Shown: positions 1-8,792, counted from the first letter of the stretch. The stretch: DNA of 64,000 nt from Streptomyces sp. NBC_01428 (GCF_036231965.1 NZ_CP109499.1:8680001-8744000); one strand, 5' to 3'. Made by a program: numbers and translations. Notes: generated by a model from the sequence alone, not told the origin.

Positions 1-81
1 GGTATGGTGACACCCAGTGGTTCGCAAAGGAACAGTCAAATGAGACAGACGGACGGGAGGGCAGCTGTGGGGGCTGCACGC

Positions 82-552
82 ATGAGCAGTACGCCGTTGC
101 CGGGGATCGGGGTCCGCTACGACCTGAGCACACGAGAGCAGCGCCGCCTGTCGGTCGTCGCGCACCGGGACGGCTCACGGACGTTGAGCGCGTACCGCCA
201 GGACGACCCGGACGCCTGCGCGCTGTCGGTGCGACTGTCCTCAGGGGAGGCGGAGGTGCTCATCGGCGCGTTGATGCCCGCGCATCACAGCCCGAGTCTG
301 CTGTCGACGACCGAACTGGGGCTGGTGGCGGAGAGGAGCGAACTGTCCGCCACCTCCTACTGGAACGGGCGGTTGCTCGGGGAGACGCGCATGCGCACGG
401 ACACGGGCGTGTCGATCGTGGCGGTACTGCGCCGGGCGGAGGCGATCCCGTCGCCCGGGCCGGACTTCCGGCTGGCCGGCGGGGACACGTTGATCGTGAT
501 CGGCACGCGCGAGGGCGTGGAGGCTGCCACCGCGATCCTCGGACGGGAGTGA
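82..552 (+). CDS. RCK_C (TrkA-C) regulatory subunit of cation/proton antiporter
   Basis: 156-aa soluble protein, probable cytoplasmic gating subunit of the membrane antiporter that starts 6 bp downstream. The C-terminal half (about residues 85-155) has the TrkA-C/RCK_C pattern: an aromatic-hydroxyl turn followed by VSIVAVLRR, a stretch of hydrophobic beta strands, and the closing GDTLIVIGT segment. The N-terminal 80 residues form a beta-rich cap as in KhtT-like proteins. I chose the ATG at 82 because conservation begins there; an in-frame ATG at position 4 would add 26 low-complexity residues. Known of the family: KhtT-like subunits gate K+/H+ efflux and some bind c-di-AMP or sense pH. That this one binds a nucleotide is inference. 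The 6-bp spacing to the next gene implies one transcript and co-translation. Confidence 0.85.
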   Translation: MSSTPLPGIGVRYDLSTREQRRLSVVAHRDGSRTLSAYRQDDPDACALSVRLSSGEAEVLIGALMPAHHSPSLLSTTELGLVAERSELSATSYWNGRLLGETRMRTDTGVSIVAVLRRAEAIPSPGPDFRLAGGDTLIVIGTREGVEAATAILGRE

Positions 553-558
553 GCCGCG

Positions 559-1827
559 ATGCACTCCTCCGCCACCTTCCTGATCGAGTTCGGGGCCATC
601 ATCCTCGGCCTCGGACTGCTGGGCCGGTTCGCCGGCCGCTTCCAGTTCTCGCCCATCCCTCTGTATCTGCTGGCCGGGCTGGCCTTCGGCCAAGGCGGCA
701 TCCTCCCGCTCGGCACCAGTGAGGAGTTCGTGGCGATCGGCGCCGAGATCGGCGTGATCCTGCTGCTCCTCATGCTGGGCCTGGAGTACACGGCCAGCGA
801 CCTGGTGTCCAACCTCAAGACCCAGTACGCGGCCGGGCTGGCCGACGCCGCGCTCAACGCCCTGCCCGGGGCCGCGATGGCCCTGCTGCTGGGCTGGGGC
901 CCGGTGGCGGCCGTGGTCCTGGCCGGGGTCACCTGGATCTCCTCCTCCGGAGTCATCGCCAAGGTCCTCGGTGACCTGGGACGGCTGGGCAACCGGGAGA
1001 CACCGGTGATCCTCAGCATCCTGGTCCTGGAAGACCTGTCCATGGCCGTCTATCTGCCGATCGTCACCGCGCTGCTGGCCGGAACGACCCTGGCGGCCGG
1101 CAGCGTCACGCTGGCGATCGCGCTGGGCGTGGCCGGGCTCGTCCTGCTGGTCGCGGTGCGCTACGGCCGGCACATCTCACGCTTCGTCTCCAGCGACGAT
1201 CCGGAGAAACTGCTCCTGGTGGTCCTCGGCCTGACGCTGCTGGTCGCCGGGCTCGCGCAGGAGCTCCAGGTGTCGGCGGCCGTGGGAGCCTTCCTGGTCG
1301 GTATCGCCCTGTCCGGCGAGGTGGCGGAAGGCGCGCACAACCTGCTGGCTCCGCTGCGCGACCTGTTCGCCGCGGTGTTCTTCGTGTTCTTCGGCCTGCA
1401 CACCGACCCGTCGAGCATTCCACCGGTGTTCCTGCCCGCGCTCGCTCTGGCGGTCGTCACCGCGGCGACGAAGATCGCCACCGGCTACTGGGCCGCGAGG
1501 CGCGCCGGAGTCTCGGTCAAGGGGCGATGGCGCGCGGGCGGCACGCTCGTCGCGCGCGGCGAGTTCTCCATCGTGATCGCCGGGCTCGCGGTCACCGCCG
1601 GGATCGAACCCTCGCTGGGACCGCTGGCCACGGCGTACGTGCTGATCCTTGTGATCCTCGGCCCGCTCACCGCCCGCTACACGGAGCCCGTGGCGCGCCT
1701 GGTGGGCGGCCTGCGCAAGCCCTCTCCCGCAACCGGGGCCGCGTCGGATCCGTCCGCCCCCGATCGGGAGGACGCGGTGGACGGACAGGACGCGCTGGAC
1801 GAGCAGGACACCGTCGGCCGGGTGTGA
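559..1827 (+). CDS. CPA2-family cation:proton antiporter membrane subunit
   Basis: 422-aa polytopic membrane protein with about 12 hydrophobic segments spread over residues 1-390, matching the Na+/H+ exchanger (CPA2/KefB-KhtU) fold. The N-terminal segments carry the short conserved pattern LLLMLGLEY, and the middle contains LVLEDLSMAVYLPI, the family's ion-binding ED region. The C-terminal 35 residues are hydrophilic and rich in Asp, Glu and Gln, a probable cytoplasmic tail. It likely exchanges K+ (or Na+) for H+ under control of the RCK_C subunit encoded just upstream. No ligand-binding RCK domain is fused here, so the separate subunit supplies gating. Family call is firm; ion specificity is inferred. 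Confidence 0.88.
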   Translation: MHSSATFLIEFGAIILGLGLLGRFAGRFQFSPIPLYLLAGLAFGQGGILPLGTSEEFVAIGAEIGVILLLLMLGLEYTASDLVSNLKTQYAAGLADAALNALPGAAMALLLGWGPVAAVVLAGVTWISSSGVIAKVLGDLGRLGNRETPVILSILVLEDLSMAVYLPIVTALLAGTTLAAGSVTLAIALGVAGLVLLVAVRYGRHISRFVSSDDPEKLLLVVLGLTLLVAGLAQELQVSAAVGAFLVGIALSGEVAEGAHNLLAPLRDLFAAVFFVFFGLHTDPSSIPPVFLPALALAVVTAATKIATGYWAARRAGVSVKGRWRAGGTLVARGEFSIVIAGLAVTAGIEPSLGPLATAYVLILVILGPLTARYTEPVARLVGGLRKPSPATGAASDPSAPDREDAVDGQDALDEQDTVGRV

Positions 1828-2035
1828 CCGGGGACGGGCCGGCGGACCGCGACGAAGTCCGCGCCGCCCGGCGGTGAACCGCCACCGGACAGCCGGGTCC
1901 GACGGCACGGCCGTGCGGGTCCGGGCACGCGCCCGGCGCGTCACACCCTCGCGCTCGGAAGCACGCTTCGGGCTCCTTTCCTGGTAGACGTGACCAGTAC
2001 GGCGGGGGAGCGGCGCAGCGAAGGAACGAGGAGCG

Positions 2036-3022
2036 ATGGCATCCCGAGCGCACACCGTGGGCGTCCTGGTGTTCGACGGCATGAAGATGCTGGACCTGTC
2101 CGGGCCCGCGGAGGTCTTCAGCGAGGCCAACCGGTACGGCGCCGAGTACCGGCTGAGCATCGTCGCGGTGGGCGGAGCGCCGGTGCGGTCCTCCATCGGC
2201 ATGAGCGTGCCCGTCGACGTGGAGGCCGCGGCCGCGGACCCCTTCGACACCCTGCTCGTGGTGGGAGGCGACCTGCTGCCGGCCGCGCCGGTGGACCCTG
2301 CGCTGGCCGCCACGGCCAAGGCCCTGGCGGCCGGGGCCGAGCGCGTCGCGTCGGTCTGTACCGGGGCGTTCGTCCTGGGAGCCGCGGGACTGCTGGAGGG
2401 CAAGCGGGCGACCACGCACTGGCAGCACACGGCAGCGCTGGCTCGTAGCTGCCGGCTGACGCGGGTGGAGCCGGACGCGATCTTCGTCCGGGACGGCAGC
2501 ACCTACACCTCCGCCGGTGTCACCGCCGGCATCGACCTCGCCCTCGCCCTGGTCGAACAGGACCACGGACCGGACCTGTCGCGGAAGATCGCGCGTTCGC
2601 TGGTGGTGTACATGCAGCGGGCCGGCGGGCAGTCCCAGTTCTCCGCCTCGCTCCAGGGCCCGGCACCCCGGACGCCCGTGCTGCGGATGATCCAGGACGC
2701 GGTCCAGGCCGATCCGACGGCGGACCACGGCCTGGAAGCTCTGGCGGCGCGCGTCCGGGTGAGCCCACGGCATCTGACCCGCATGTTCCGCGCCGAACTC
2801 GACACCACCCCCATGAAGTACGTGGAACTGATCCGGTTCGACCGGGCGAAGGCCCTGCTCGACGCCGGACACAACGCGACGGAGGCGGCCTCGCTCTCGG
2901 GCTTCCCCAGCTACGAGAGCCTGCGACGCGCCTTCGCACGCCATCTCGGGCTCTCCCCGACCCAGTACCAGCAGCGCTTCGCGACCACCACGCCGACGTC
3001 ACGCGCCCGTACCGGCAGATGA
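2036..3022 (+). CDS. GlxA-family regulator: DJ-1/PfpI domain plus AraC HTH
   Basis: 328-aa transcription factor. Residues about 8-175 form a DJ-1/PfpI (GATase-1-like) sensor with the nucleophile-elbow cysteine at C108 in SVCTGAF; residues about 230-320 form a double AraC-type helix-turn-helix ending in SLRRAFARHLGLSPTQYQQRF. The ATG at 2036 follows a GAGGAG ribosome site. In this family the DJ-1 domain, related to isonitrile hydratase, acts as a ligand sensor and the HTH binds DNA. It is the first gene of a rightward group (two HD hydrolases, an oxidoreductase, a hydroxylase and a methyltransferase), so control of that group is plausible but inferred. A paralogue lies at 34100-35161. Confidence 0.88.
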   Translation: MASRAHTVGVLVFDGMKMLDLSGPAEVFSEANRYGAEYRLSIVAVGGAPVRSSIGMSVPVDVEAAAADPFDTLLVVGGDLLPAAPVDPALAATAKALAAGAERVASVCTGAFVLGAAGLLEGKRATTHWQHTAALARSCRLTRVEPDAIFVRDGSTYTSAGVTAGIDLALALVEQDHGPDLSRKIARSLVVYMQRAGGQSQFSASLQGPAPRTPVLRMIQDAVQADPTADHGLEALAARVRVSPRHLTRMFRAELDTTPMKYVELIRFDRAKALLDAGHNATEAASLSGFPSYESLRRAFARHLGLSPTQYQQRFATTTPTSRARTGR

Positions 3023-3141
3023 GCCGACCGGCGGAGGCATGACCGTTTTCGAGGGCATGTCGGCCATCCGGTCGCGGACGCGACGGCCCCGCGCGGCGGA
3101 AGCTGGGGACAGGACCCCCGCCCCGCCCAGGGAAGGCAGCC

Positions 3142-3780
3142 ATGACCGAGTACATCGCCGACGTCGCGATCCCCGACAGCAAGCTCGCGCAGGACGCCAC
3201 CGACCTCATCCGGGACACGACACCGGCCCTGATCTTCCACCACTCCCGCCGGGTCTACCTCTTCGGCAGCCTCCAGGCGGCCGCGCTGGGGCTCAGCCCC
3301 GACCCTGAACTGCTGTACGTGGCCGCACTGTTCCACGACACGGGCCTGGTACCGCCCTACCGCGGCGACGATCAGCGCTTCGAGATGGACGGTGCCGACC
3401 AGGCGCGCGCGTTCCTGCTGGCGCACGGTCTGTCCGAGAGCGACGCGGACACCGTCTGGACGGCCGTCGCCCTGCACACCACGCCAGAGGTGCCCTACAA
3501 GATGGCGCCCGAGATCGCGGCGACCACCGCGGGCGTCGAGACGGACGTCCTGGGCCTGCGCCTGGCCAACATCACGCGAGCACAGATCGAGGCGGTCACC
3601 GCCGCCCATCCGAGGCCGGACTTCAAGCGGCAGATCCTCGAAGCGTTCACCGACGGCTTCAGGCACCGCCCCGACACCACGTTCGGCACGGTGAACGCGG
3701 ACGTTCTCCAGCACTTCGTCCCGGAATTCCGGCGTACCGACTTCGTCGACGTCATCGAGAACTCCGCCTGGCCGGAGTGA
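3142..3780 (+). CDS. HD-domain hydrolase (cyanamide-hydratase-like), copy 1
   Basis: 212-aa soluble metal-dependent hydrolase of the HD superfamily. Visible motifs are the leading His in FHHSRRVYLFGS (H33/H34), the signature HD pair in AALFHDTGL (H65-D66), a third His in VALHTTPEV and downstream acidic residues; these are the expected metal ligands. The arrangement resembles the bacterial/fungal cyanamide-hydratase branch rather than nucleotide phosphohydrolases, but substrate cannot be read from the sequence. The start follows an AAGGCAG-like site. It is followed 60 bp later by a paralogue of identical length, a tandem duplication, and both lie directly behind a DJ-1/AraC regulator. Confidence 0.8.
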   Translation: MTEYIADVAIPDSKLAQDATDLIRDTTPALIFHHSRRVYLFGSLQAAALGLSPDPELLYVAALFHDTGLVPPYRGDDQRFEMDGADQARAFLLAHGLSESDADTVWTAVALHTTPEVPYKMAPEIAATTAGVETDVLGLRLANITRAQIEAVTAAHPRPDFKRQILEAFTDGFRHRPDTTFGTVNADVLQHFVPEFRRTDFVDVIENSAWPE

Positions 3781-3840
3781 CCGCACCGCGGGACCGAAGC
3801 GGAGTGCCCTGGCGCATCACACGGAAAGACACGAACATTC

Positions 3841-4479
3841 ATGACCGAGACCATTTCCGGAGTGGAAATCCCTCAGACGGCGGCCGTCGCGGCCGCCACC
3901 GCGTTCATTCGGGAGACGACGAACCCGCTCATCTACCACCACTCGCGCCGCGTCTTCCTCTTCGGTTCCCTGCACGCGCGCAGGCTCGGCCTCCGGCCTG
4001 ATCCCGAGCTGCTGTACGTCTCCGCCATGTTCCACGACGCCGGACTGCTGTCCCCGTACTCCGCCAAGGAACAGCGCTTCGAGCTCGACGGCGCCGACCA
4101 TGCCCGCGCGTTCCTCCTCGACCAAGGATTCTCGCCGAGCGCTGCCGAGGTGGCCTGGATGGCGATCGCGCTGCACACGACGCCGGGGATTCCCGGCCGT
4201 CTGGGGGCGGAGATCGCGGCCACGAACTACGGTGTACTGACCGACGCCGTCGGATGGGGCCTGGCGGATCTGGACGACGCTCAGGCCGACGAGATCGTCG
4301 CCGCCCATCCGCGCGGAGAATTCAAAAGGGATTTCCTGCAGGAATTCGTCGACGGTCTGAGGGACCGCCCGGACACCACGTACGGGACCGTCAACGCAGA
4401 CGTGCTCGAACACTTCATCCCGGGATTTCGACGTACCAGCATGGTCGAGCGCATCACCGACGCGCCGTGGCCGAGCTGA
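3841..4479 (+). CDS. HD-domain hydrolase (cyanamide-hydratase-like), copy 2
   Basis: 212-aa paralogue of the preceding gene, same length and co-linear throughout, with well over half of the residues the same by eye. It keeps the metal-site motifs YHHSRRVFLFGS, AMFHDAGL and IALHTTPG. The most diverged part is the first 30 residues and the segment around residues 130-150, near where substrate-specific residues would sit in an HD fold. The duplication is therefore old enough to have diverged, and the copies may act on different substrates or as a hetero-oligomer; this is inference. The next gene starts 22 bp on, after a strong AAGGAGG site, so the three are probably co-transcribed. Confidence 0.8.
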   Translation: MTETISGVEIPQTAAVAAATAFIRETTNPLIYHHSRRVFLFGSLHARRLGLRPDPELLYVSAMFHDAGLLSPYSAKEQRFELDGADHARAFLLDQGFSPSAAEVAWMAIALHTTPGIPGRLGAEIAATNYGVLTDAVGWGLADLDDAQADEIVAAHPRGEFKRDFLQEFVDGLRDRPDTTYGTVNADVLEHFIPGFRRTSMVERITDAPWPS

Positions 4480-4501
4480 CGCGAACGAAGGAGGTCATGA
4501 C

Positions 4502-5425
4502 ATGCGAGCCATCACCGCCGGGAACCGCGACGCCGGCGTCGAAGGGCTGACCCTGACGGACATCCCCCACCCCCACGCGGCGGAGAACGACGTCATCGTG
4601 CGGGTCCACGCCGCGGGATTCACCCGGGGAGAACTCGACTGGCCCGCGACGTGGACCGACCGTGCGGGCCACGACCGCGCGCCGAGCGTGCCCGGCCACG
4701 AGGTCTCGGGGGTCGTGGCGGAACTCGGCTACGGAACGACCGGTCTCACGGTCGGCCAGCGGGTCTTCGGACTGACCGACTGGACCCGCGACGGCTCGCT
4801 CGCCGAGTACGTCGCCGTGGAGGCCCGCAATCTCGCCCCGCTGCCCGCGGACGTCAGCCACACCGTGGCGGCCGCGCTGCCGGTCTCGGGACTGACCGCC
4901 TGGCAGGGCCTCTTCGACCACGCGCAGATCAGGACGGGACAGACCATCCTCGTTCACGGCGCCGCGGGGGCCGTCGGTTCGATGGTGGTGCAACTCGCCG
5001 GGGAGGCCGGAGCCAGGGTGATCGGAACCGGCCGGGCGGCCGACCGGGACACGGCTCTGGGCCTCGGCGCCCACGCGTTCCTGGACCTGCAGAACGACCG
5101 GCTGGAGGACGCCGGAGAGGTCGACGTGGTCTTCGACGTGATCGGCGGTGACGTCCTCGACCGCTCGGCAGCGCTCGTGCGCCCCGGCGGCACGCTCGTC
5201 ACGATCGCCCGGCCACCCACCGTTCGACCCAAGGACGGGCGAGCGCTGTTCTTCGTCGTCGAACCCGACCGCGCGTGTCTCACGCACCTCGTCCAGCGGA
5301 TCAGCGACGGACGTCTCGACGCCCGGGTCGCCGCCGTATGCCCCCTCACCGAGGCGGCCGCCGCCTTCGTGCCCGATCGCCGCGTCTCCGGCAGGACGAT
5401 CATCCAGGTCACCGAGGACCGATGA
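4502..5425 (+). CDS. NADP-dependent oxidoreductase, quinone-reductase/MDR type
   Basis: 307-aa member of the medium-chain dehydrogenase/reductase superfamily, zinc-free quinone-oxidoreductase branch. The N-terminal catalytic domain (residues 1-120) has the GroES-like fold; the nucleotide-binding Rossmann motif is seen in ILVHGAAGAVGSMVVQLA (about residues 150-168). No structural-zinc Cys cluster is present. It would reduce a small carbonyl, enone or quinone with NADPH. The ATG is preceded by a strong AAGGAGG. It lies behind the HD-hydrolase pair with short spacing, suggesting one operon under the DJ-1/AraC regulator; the substrate is unknown. Three enzymes of this superfamily occur in the window (also at 49285 and 53886). 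Confidence 0.85.
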   Translation: MRAITAGNRDAGVEGLTLTDIPHPHAAENDVIVRVHAAGFTRGELDWPATWTDRAGHDRAPSVPGHEVSGVVAELGYGTTGLTVGQRVFGLTDWTRDGSLAEYVAVEARNLAPLPADVSHTVAAALPVSGLTAWQGLFDHAQIRTGQTILVHGAAGAVGSMVVQLAGEAGARVIGTGRAADRDTALGLGAHAFLDLQNDRLEDAGEVDVVFDVIGGDVLDRSAALVRPGGTLVTIARPPTVRPKDGRALFFVVEPDRACLTHLVQRISDGRLDARVAAVCPLTEAAAAFVPDRRVSGRTIIQVTEDR

Positions 5426-5463
5426 TCTCTCTTCCCTTCGTACGGGCATTCAGGTGATTTCGG

Positions 5464-5493
5464 TGTGATCAAGGATTTAAGGCTCCTTAGTAT
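5464..5493 (+). promoter_or_regulatory. Candidate leaderless promoter with overlapping palindrome
   Basis: TAGTAT at 5488-5493 fits a -10 element and lies 8 nt before the GTG start of the hydroxylase gene, which has no ribosome-binding site. TGTGAT at 5464-5469 is a possible -35 with an 18-nt spacer. A 12-bp palindrome TAAGGCTCCTTA (5478-5489) overlaps the -10, a natural repressor site. The region is AT-rich relative to its surroundings. It suggests that the hydroxylase-methyltransferase pair can be transcribed independently of the upstream genes. Confidence 0.5.
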
Positions 5494-5501
5494 CTCTTTC
5501 C

Positions 5502-6713
5502 GTGACAGACGGAAAGAGTTGTCGGCAGCCGGACGACTGCGCGACCGATGTGCTCGTCCTCGGGGCCGGGCCGGCCGGGCTCGTGCTCGGCAACGTCCTC
5601 GTGGACCAGGGAATCGACTGCGTCATCCTGGAACGGGCCGAGCGCGCCCACGTGCAGACACGTGCCCGCGCCGGATTCCTGGCCGCCAACACGGTGCGGA
5701 TCCTGGAACGGCACGGTCTCGCCGAAGGACTGCACCGGCACGGACAGACCCACAGCACCTGCGAGTTCCGCACCGAGGACGGCCGGTTCCGGCTGGACTA
5801 CAGCGGGCTCGGACAGGGTGAACGCCACACCGTCTACCCCCAACAGGACCTGGTGACCGACCTGTTGACGCGGTTCCTGGAACGCGGCGGACAGATCCGC
5901 TTCGGCACCGAGGCCGTGGCCGTACGCGGCGCCGACGGTGAACGGCCCGAGGTGACCGTGCGCGAGGCCGACGGGCGGCCCGGCCTCTGGCGGGCGCGGT
6001 ACGTGGCAGGCTGCGACGGACGACACGGCGCGGCCCGGCGCTCACTGCCGGCCGGAACGGTTCGCCACCAACGCGATCACGGCGTGACCTGGCTCGGTCT
6101 GCTCGCCGAGGCACCGCCCAGCCTGGACGCCGTGGGATACGCGGTGCACGAGCACGGGTTCGCCGGGCACATGGCCCGCACCAGCGAGGTCACCCGCTAC
6201 TACCTCCAGTGGGAGCGCGGGACCCCGGCCGACGCCTGGTCAGAGGAGCGGATCTGGCACGAACTGGAACTGCGGATGCGGGCACCCGAATACGGCCCGC
6301 TGCGCCGCGGGCCCCTCGTGCAACGGGCCGTCGTCGACCTGGAGTCCGACGTGCTCGAACCGCTGCGCCACGGCGCCCTGTTCCTCGTGGGCGACGCCGC
6401 CGGTCTGATCAGCCCCTCCGCGGCGAAGGGCGCCAACCTCGCCGTCCTCGAAGCGGCGATCCTGGCACCCGCCCTGGTCGACGACCTCACGACCGGGAAC
6501 TCCGAGGGCCTCGACGCCTACTCGGCGCGATGTCTGACGCACATCTGGCGTGCGCAGGAGTTCTCCCACTGGATGATCGGCCTGCTGCACGGCCCCTCCG
6601 GCGCGAACGGCGAGTCCGGGTTCCACAACTCCCTGCGCCGCTCCCGACTCGCCTCGCTGCGCACCTCGCGCAGCCATCAGGACTGGTTCGCCGAGCACTA
6701 CGTCGGCGTCTAG
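5502..6713 (+). CDS. FAD-dependent aromatic hydroxylase, PobA-like
   Basis: 403-aa class A flavoprotein monooxygenase. The FAD/NADPH motifs are all present: GAGPAG near residue 24, the DG motif in GCDGRHG near residue 168, and the GD motif in FLVGDAAGLISPSAAKG near residue 300. The overall pattern is closest to 4-hydroxybenzoate 3-monooxygenase. The family places one hydroxyl ortho to an existing phenol, using NAD(P)H and O2. The start is a GTG at 5502 without a ribosome site, consistent with leaderless translation. An O-methyltransferase follows after 150 bp, so the pair could hydroxylate and then methylate an aromatic metabolite. True 4-hydroxybenzoate catabolism genes are not next to it, which argues for a tailoring or detoxifying role (inference). 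Confidence 0.82.
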   Translation: MTDGKSCRQPDDCATDVLVLGAGPAGLVLGNVLVDQGIDCVILERAERAHVQTRARAGFLAANTVRILERHGLAEGLHRHGQTHSTCEFRTEDGRFRLDYSGLGQGERHTVYPQQDLVTDLLTRFLERGGQIRFGTEAVAVRGADGERPEVTVREADGRPGLWRARYVAGCDGRHGAARRSLPAGTVRHQRDHGVTWLGLLAEAPPSLDAVGYAVHEHGFAGHMARTSEVTRYYLQWERGTPADAWSEERIWHELELRMRAPEYGPLRRGPLVQRAVVDLESDVLEPLRHGALFLVGDAAGLISPSAAKGANLAVLEAAILAPALVDDLTTGNSEGLDAYSARCLTHIWRAQEFSHWMIGLLHGPSGANGESGFHNSLRRSRLASLRTSRSHQDWFAEHYVGV

Positions 6714-6865
6714 ACCGTGTCCACAAGGTCGTGTCCGCGAAGTCCCGCCTGCCCGGCGACGCCTGGCACGCACGGCGGACACGCCCTGGCCCGCCGCCCT
6801 CGAGCTCCGCACCCGCGTACATCCGTACGCACACAACCGAACCCCGGAATGAGGATCCCCCCGCA

Positions 6866-8566
6866 ATGATCACGGCATTGTCGGGCGACACGTCCCGCCT
6901 GCGCGCGACGGTCGACTTCGTCAAGGAACAGGACACCGCCACCCTGCTCCCGCTCCTGCTCCCCGGGCTCGACGGCCCGGAGCTGCGGACCCTGTCCGAG
7001 CGCTGCGAGTTCTCGCACGCCGCACTCCTCGTCTTCCCGCCCGATCCGGCCGCGCTGGACGCCCTGCTCGCCGACTGCGGGCTCGTCGCCCACGCGCCAC
7101 CGCGGCCCAGCGTCGTCGTCCGCGAACGCCTGGCCGCACGGCACGAGCGGTCCGCAGCCCACCTCGACCTCGGCATTCTGCGACCCGCGGTGGACTGCCG
7201 GGACGGGGCGCGGCGCATGGTCGAGGTGTTCGCGCTGACCGTGCCGCCGGGTTCCGACCTCGAAACCGTCGCCGCGCACGAGCGGGAACAGCAGCACGAG
7301 GCGCATGTCGCCTTCGAGGTCGAAGCACCGGACCCGCTGGTCCTGCGCGGCCTGTGCGCGACCTTCGGGCGCTACGGCGCCACCCCCGGAGGCGGCGGCT
7401 ACAACCCGCACGAGAACGGCACGGTGTTCTACTTCACCGTGCCCGCCGAGGCCAAGGCCGGCTACCGCCGCGTGGAGCTGTACGTCCCCGGGGACCACCG
7501 GGACATCCTCGCCGCCCACCTCGACGAACACCGCAGGCAGCAGCCCGCCGAGGCCCTGCTGCGCCTGCTGACCGGGGCGTGGACGACCCAGGCCCTCGCC
7601 GCGTTCGCACAACTGGAGGTGGCCGACGCGCTGCACGAGGAGCGGGCCGTCGGAGTGACGGAACTCGCGCACGCCGCCGGAGCCCACGCGCCGAACCTGA
7701 CCACCCTGCTGCGCTACCTCACCATGCTCGGCGTGGTGAGCGAGAGCCGGGACGGATTCCGGCTCACGGACACCGGCAGGCTGCTGCGCGCGGACGCCGA
7801 CGGGTCGATGCGGTCGCTGGCGCTGATGTACGGAGGACCGTTCTACGAGTCCTTCGCCGGCCTCGGGCACACCGTGCGCACGGGACAGGTCGCCTTCGAA
7901 GAGCGCTTCGGCGAGAACCACTTCGACCACTTCGCCCGCGATCCCGAACTCGCCGAACTCTTCGACCGGTCGATGGCCGCCGGTTCACGGATGTTCGACC
8001 CGCTGCCCGCCCACCCCGTCCTCGCCGAGGCTCCCGACGGGGCCACCGTCGTCGACATCGCCGGCGGCAACGGCGAACTCCTCGGCCGAATCCTTTCCGC
8101 ACACCCCCACCTGCACGGCGCTCTGCTGGAGCGCCCGCACACCGTCGAGACCGCCCGCCGCCTCCTCGGCGAGGCCGGCCACGCGGCACGGTGCACCTTC
8201 CGAGCGGGCGACTTCGCGGACGTCCCGGCGGGCGGCGACGTCTACGTCCTGTCCCGCGTCCTGCACGACTGGGACGACGACCGTTGCCTCGACATCCTGC
8301 GCCACTGCGCCCGCGCGATGCCCGACACCGCCGATCTGCTCGTCGTCGAACGCGTCCTGCCCACCGATGGCTCGGCCTCCCTCGCCACCGCCTGGAACCT
8401 GCACATGATGTGCAACGTGGGCGGCCGCGAACGTCGCGCCGACCACTACGCCCAGTTGTTCGCCGACGCGGGCCTCACCCTCGTGGGCCAGGCACCCCTG
8501 CCCCTGGACGGCAGCGTTCTGCACGTCCGCAGAACCGCTACGCCTGACACCGCGTCCGAGCTCTAG
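6866..8566 (+). CDS. O-methyltransferase with novel ~225-residue N-terminal domain
   Basis: 566-aa protein. Residues about 229-560 form a complete class-2 SAM-dependent O-methyltransferase: a winged-helix dimerisation part (TQALAAFAQLEVADAL to TDTGRLLRAD), the SAM loop VVDIAGGNGE (about 395-404), and the catalytic His in SRVLHDWDDD (H467). Stand-alone members are about 340 residues. Here 225 extra residues precede it, with no recognised motif; they hold two long helical stretches, a Gly-rich GATPGGGGYNP loop near 171-181 and a beta-rich end. I chose the ATG at 6866; the frame stays open upstream only because of GC bias and overlaps the hydroxylase. The N-terminal domain could be a cyclase, a binding domain or a dimerisation unit; I cannot assign it. 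Confidence 0.82.
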   Translation: MITALSGDTSRLRATVDFVKEQDTATLLPLLLPGLDGPELRTLSERCEFSHAALLVFPPDPAALDALLADCGLVAHAPPRPSVVVRERLAARHERSAAHLDLGILRPAVDCRDGARRMVEVFALTVPPGSDLETVAAHEREQQHEAHVAFEVEAPDPLVLRGLCATFGRYGATPGGGGYNPHENGTVFYFTVPAEAKAGYRRVELYVPGDHRDILAAHLDEHRRQQPAEALLRLLTGAWTTQALAAFAQLEVADALHEERAVGVTELAHAAGAHAPNLTTLLRYLTMLGVVSESRDGFRLTDTGRLLRADADGSMRSLALMYGGPFYESFAGLGHTVRTGQVAFEERFGENHFDHFARDPELAELFDRSMAAGSRMFDPLPAHPVLAEAPDGATVVDIAGGNGELLGRILSAHPHLHGALLERPHTVETARRLLGEAGHAARCTFRAGDFADVPAGGDVYVLSRVLHDWDDDRCLDILRHCARAMPDTADLLVVERVLPTDGSASLATAWNLHMMCNVGGRERRADHYAQLFADAGLTLVGQAPLPLDGSVLHVRRTATPDTASEL

Positions 8567-8586
8567 AAGCCGCCGGAACACCACAC

Positions 8587-8619
8587 GCCCACCGGCAGTC
8601 GACGAGCCTGCCGGTGGGC
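8587..8619 (+). terminator. Intrinsic terminator hairpin
   Basis: Perfect 12-bp inverted repeat (8587-8598 with 8608-8619), 9-nt loop, 20 bp after the methyltransferase stop codon. GC-rich stem without a T-tract, as is usual in Streptomyces. It would end the rightward transcript that starts at the DJ-1/AraC regulator or at the hydroxylase promoter. Confidence 0.7.
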
Positions 8620-8792
8620 TCAGCCCTGCTCGCTCCGCCAGAGTGCCAGGCGCCGCGTCCGATGCCGGACCGAAGAGCCCGGCCGCCAGGGCGTGTTGAG
8701 CATGACACCAAGCTTTTCTGAGTACGGGTACTCAAGGCACGGCGGGCCCTCGACGGCGAAGGTGGGGGCATACCAAGTGACGGGAGATCACC

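Noticed and set aside
241..1173. Long minus-strand frame over the antiporter genes
   Set aside because: GC-bias shadow: Arg/Gln/Gly-rich, no ribosome site, no family pattern, and covers two convincing genes on the other strand.
6209..6865. N-terminal extension of the methyltransferase frame
   Set aside because: Overlaps the hydroxylase gene in another frame, is Arg/Pro-rich, and the ATG at 6866 gives a sensible protein.
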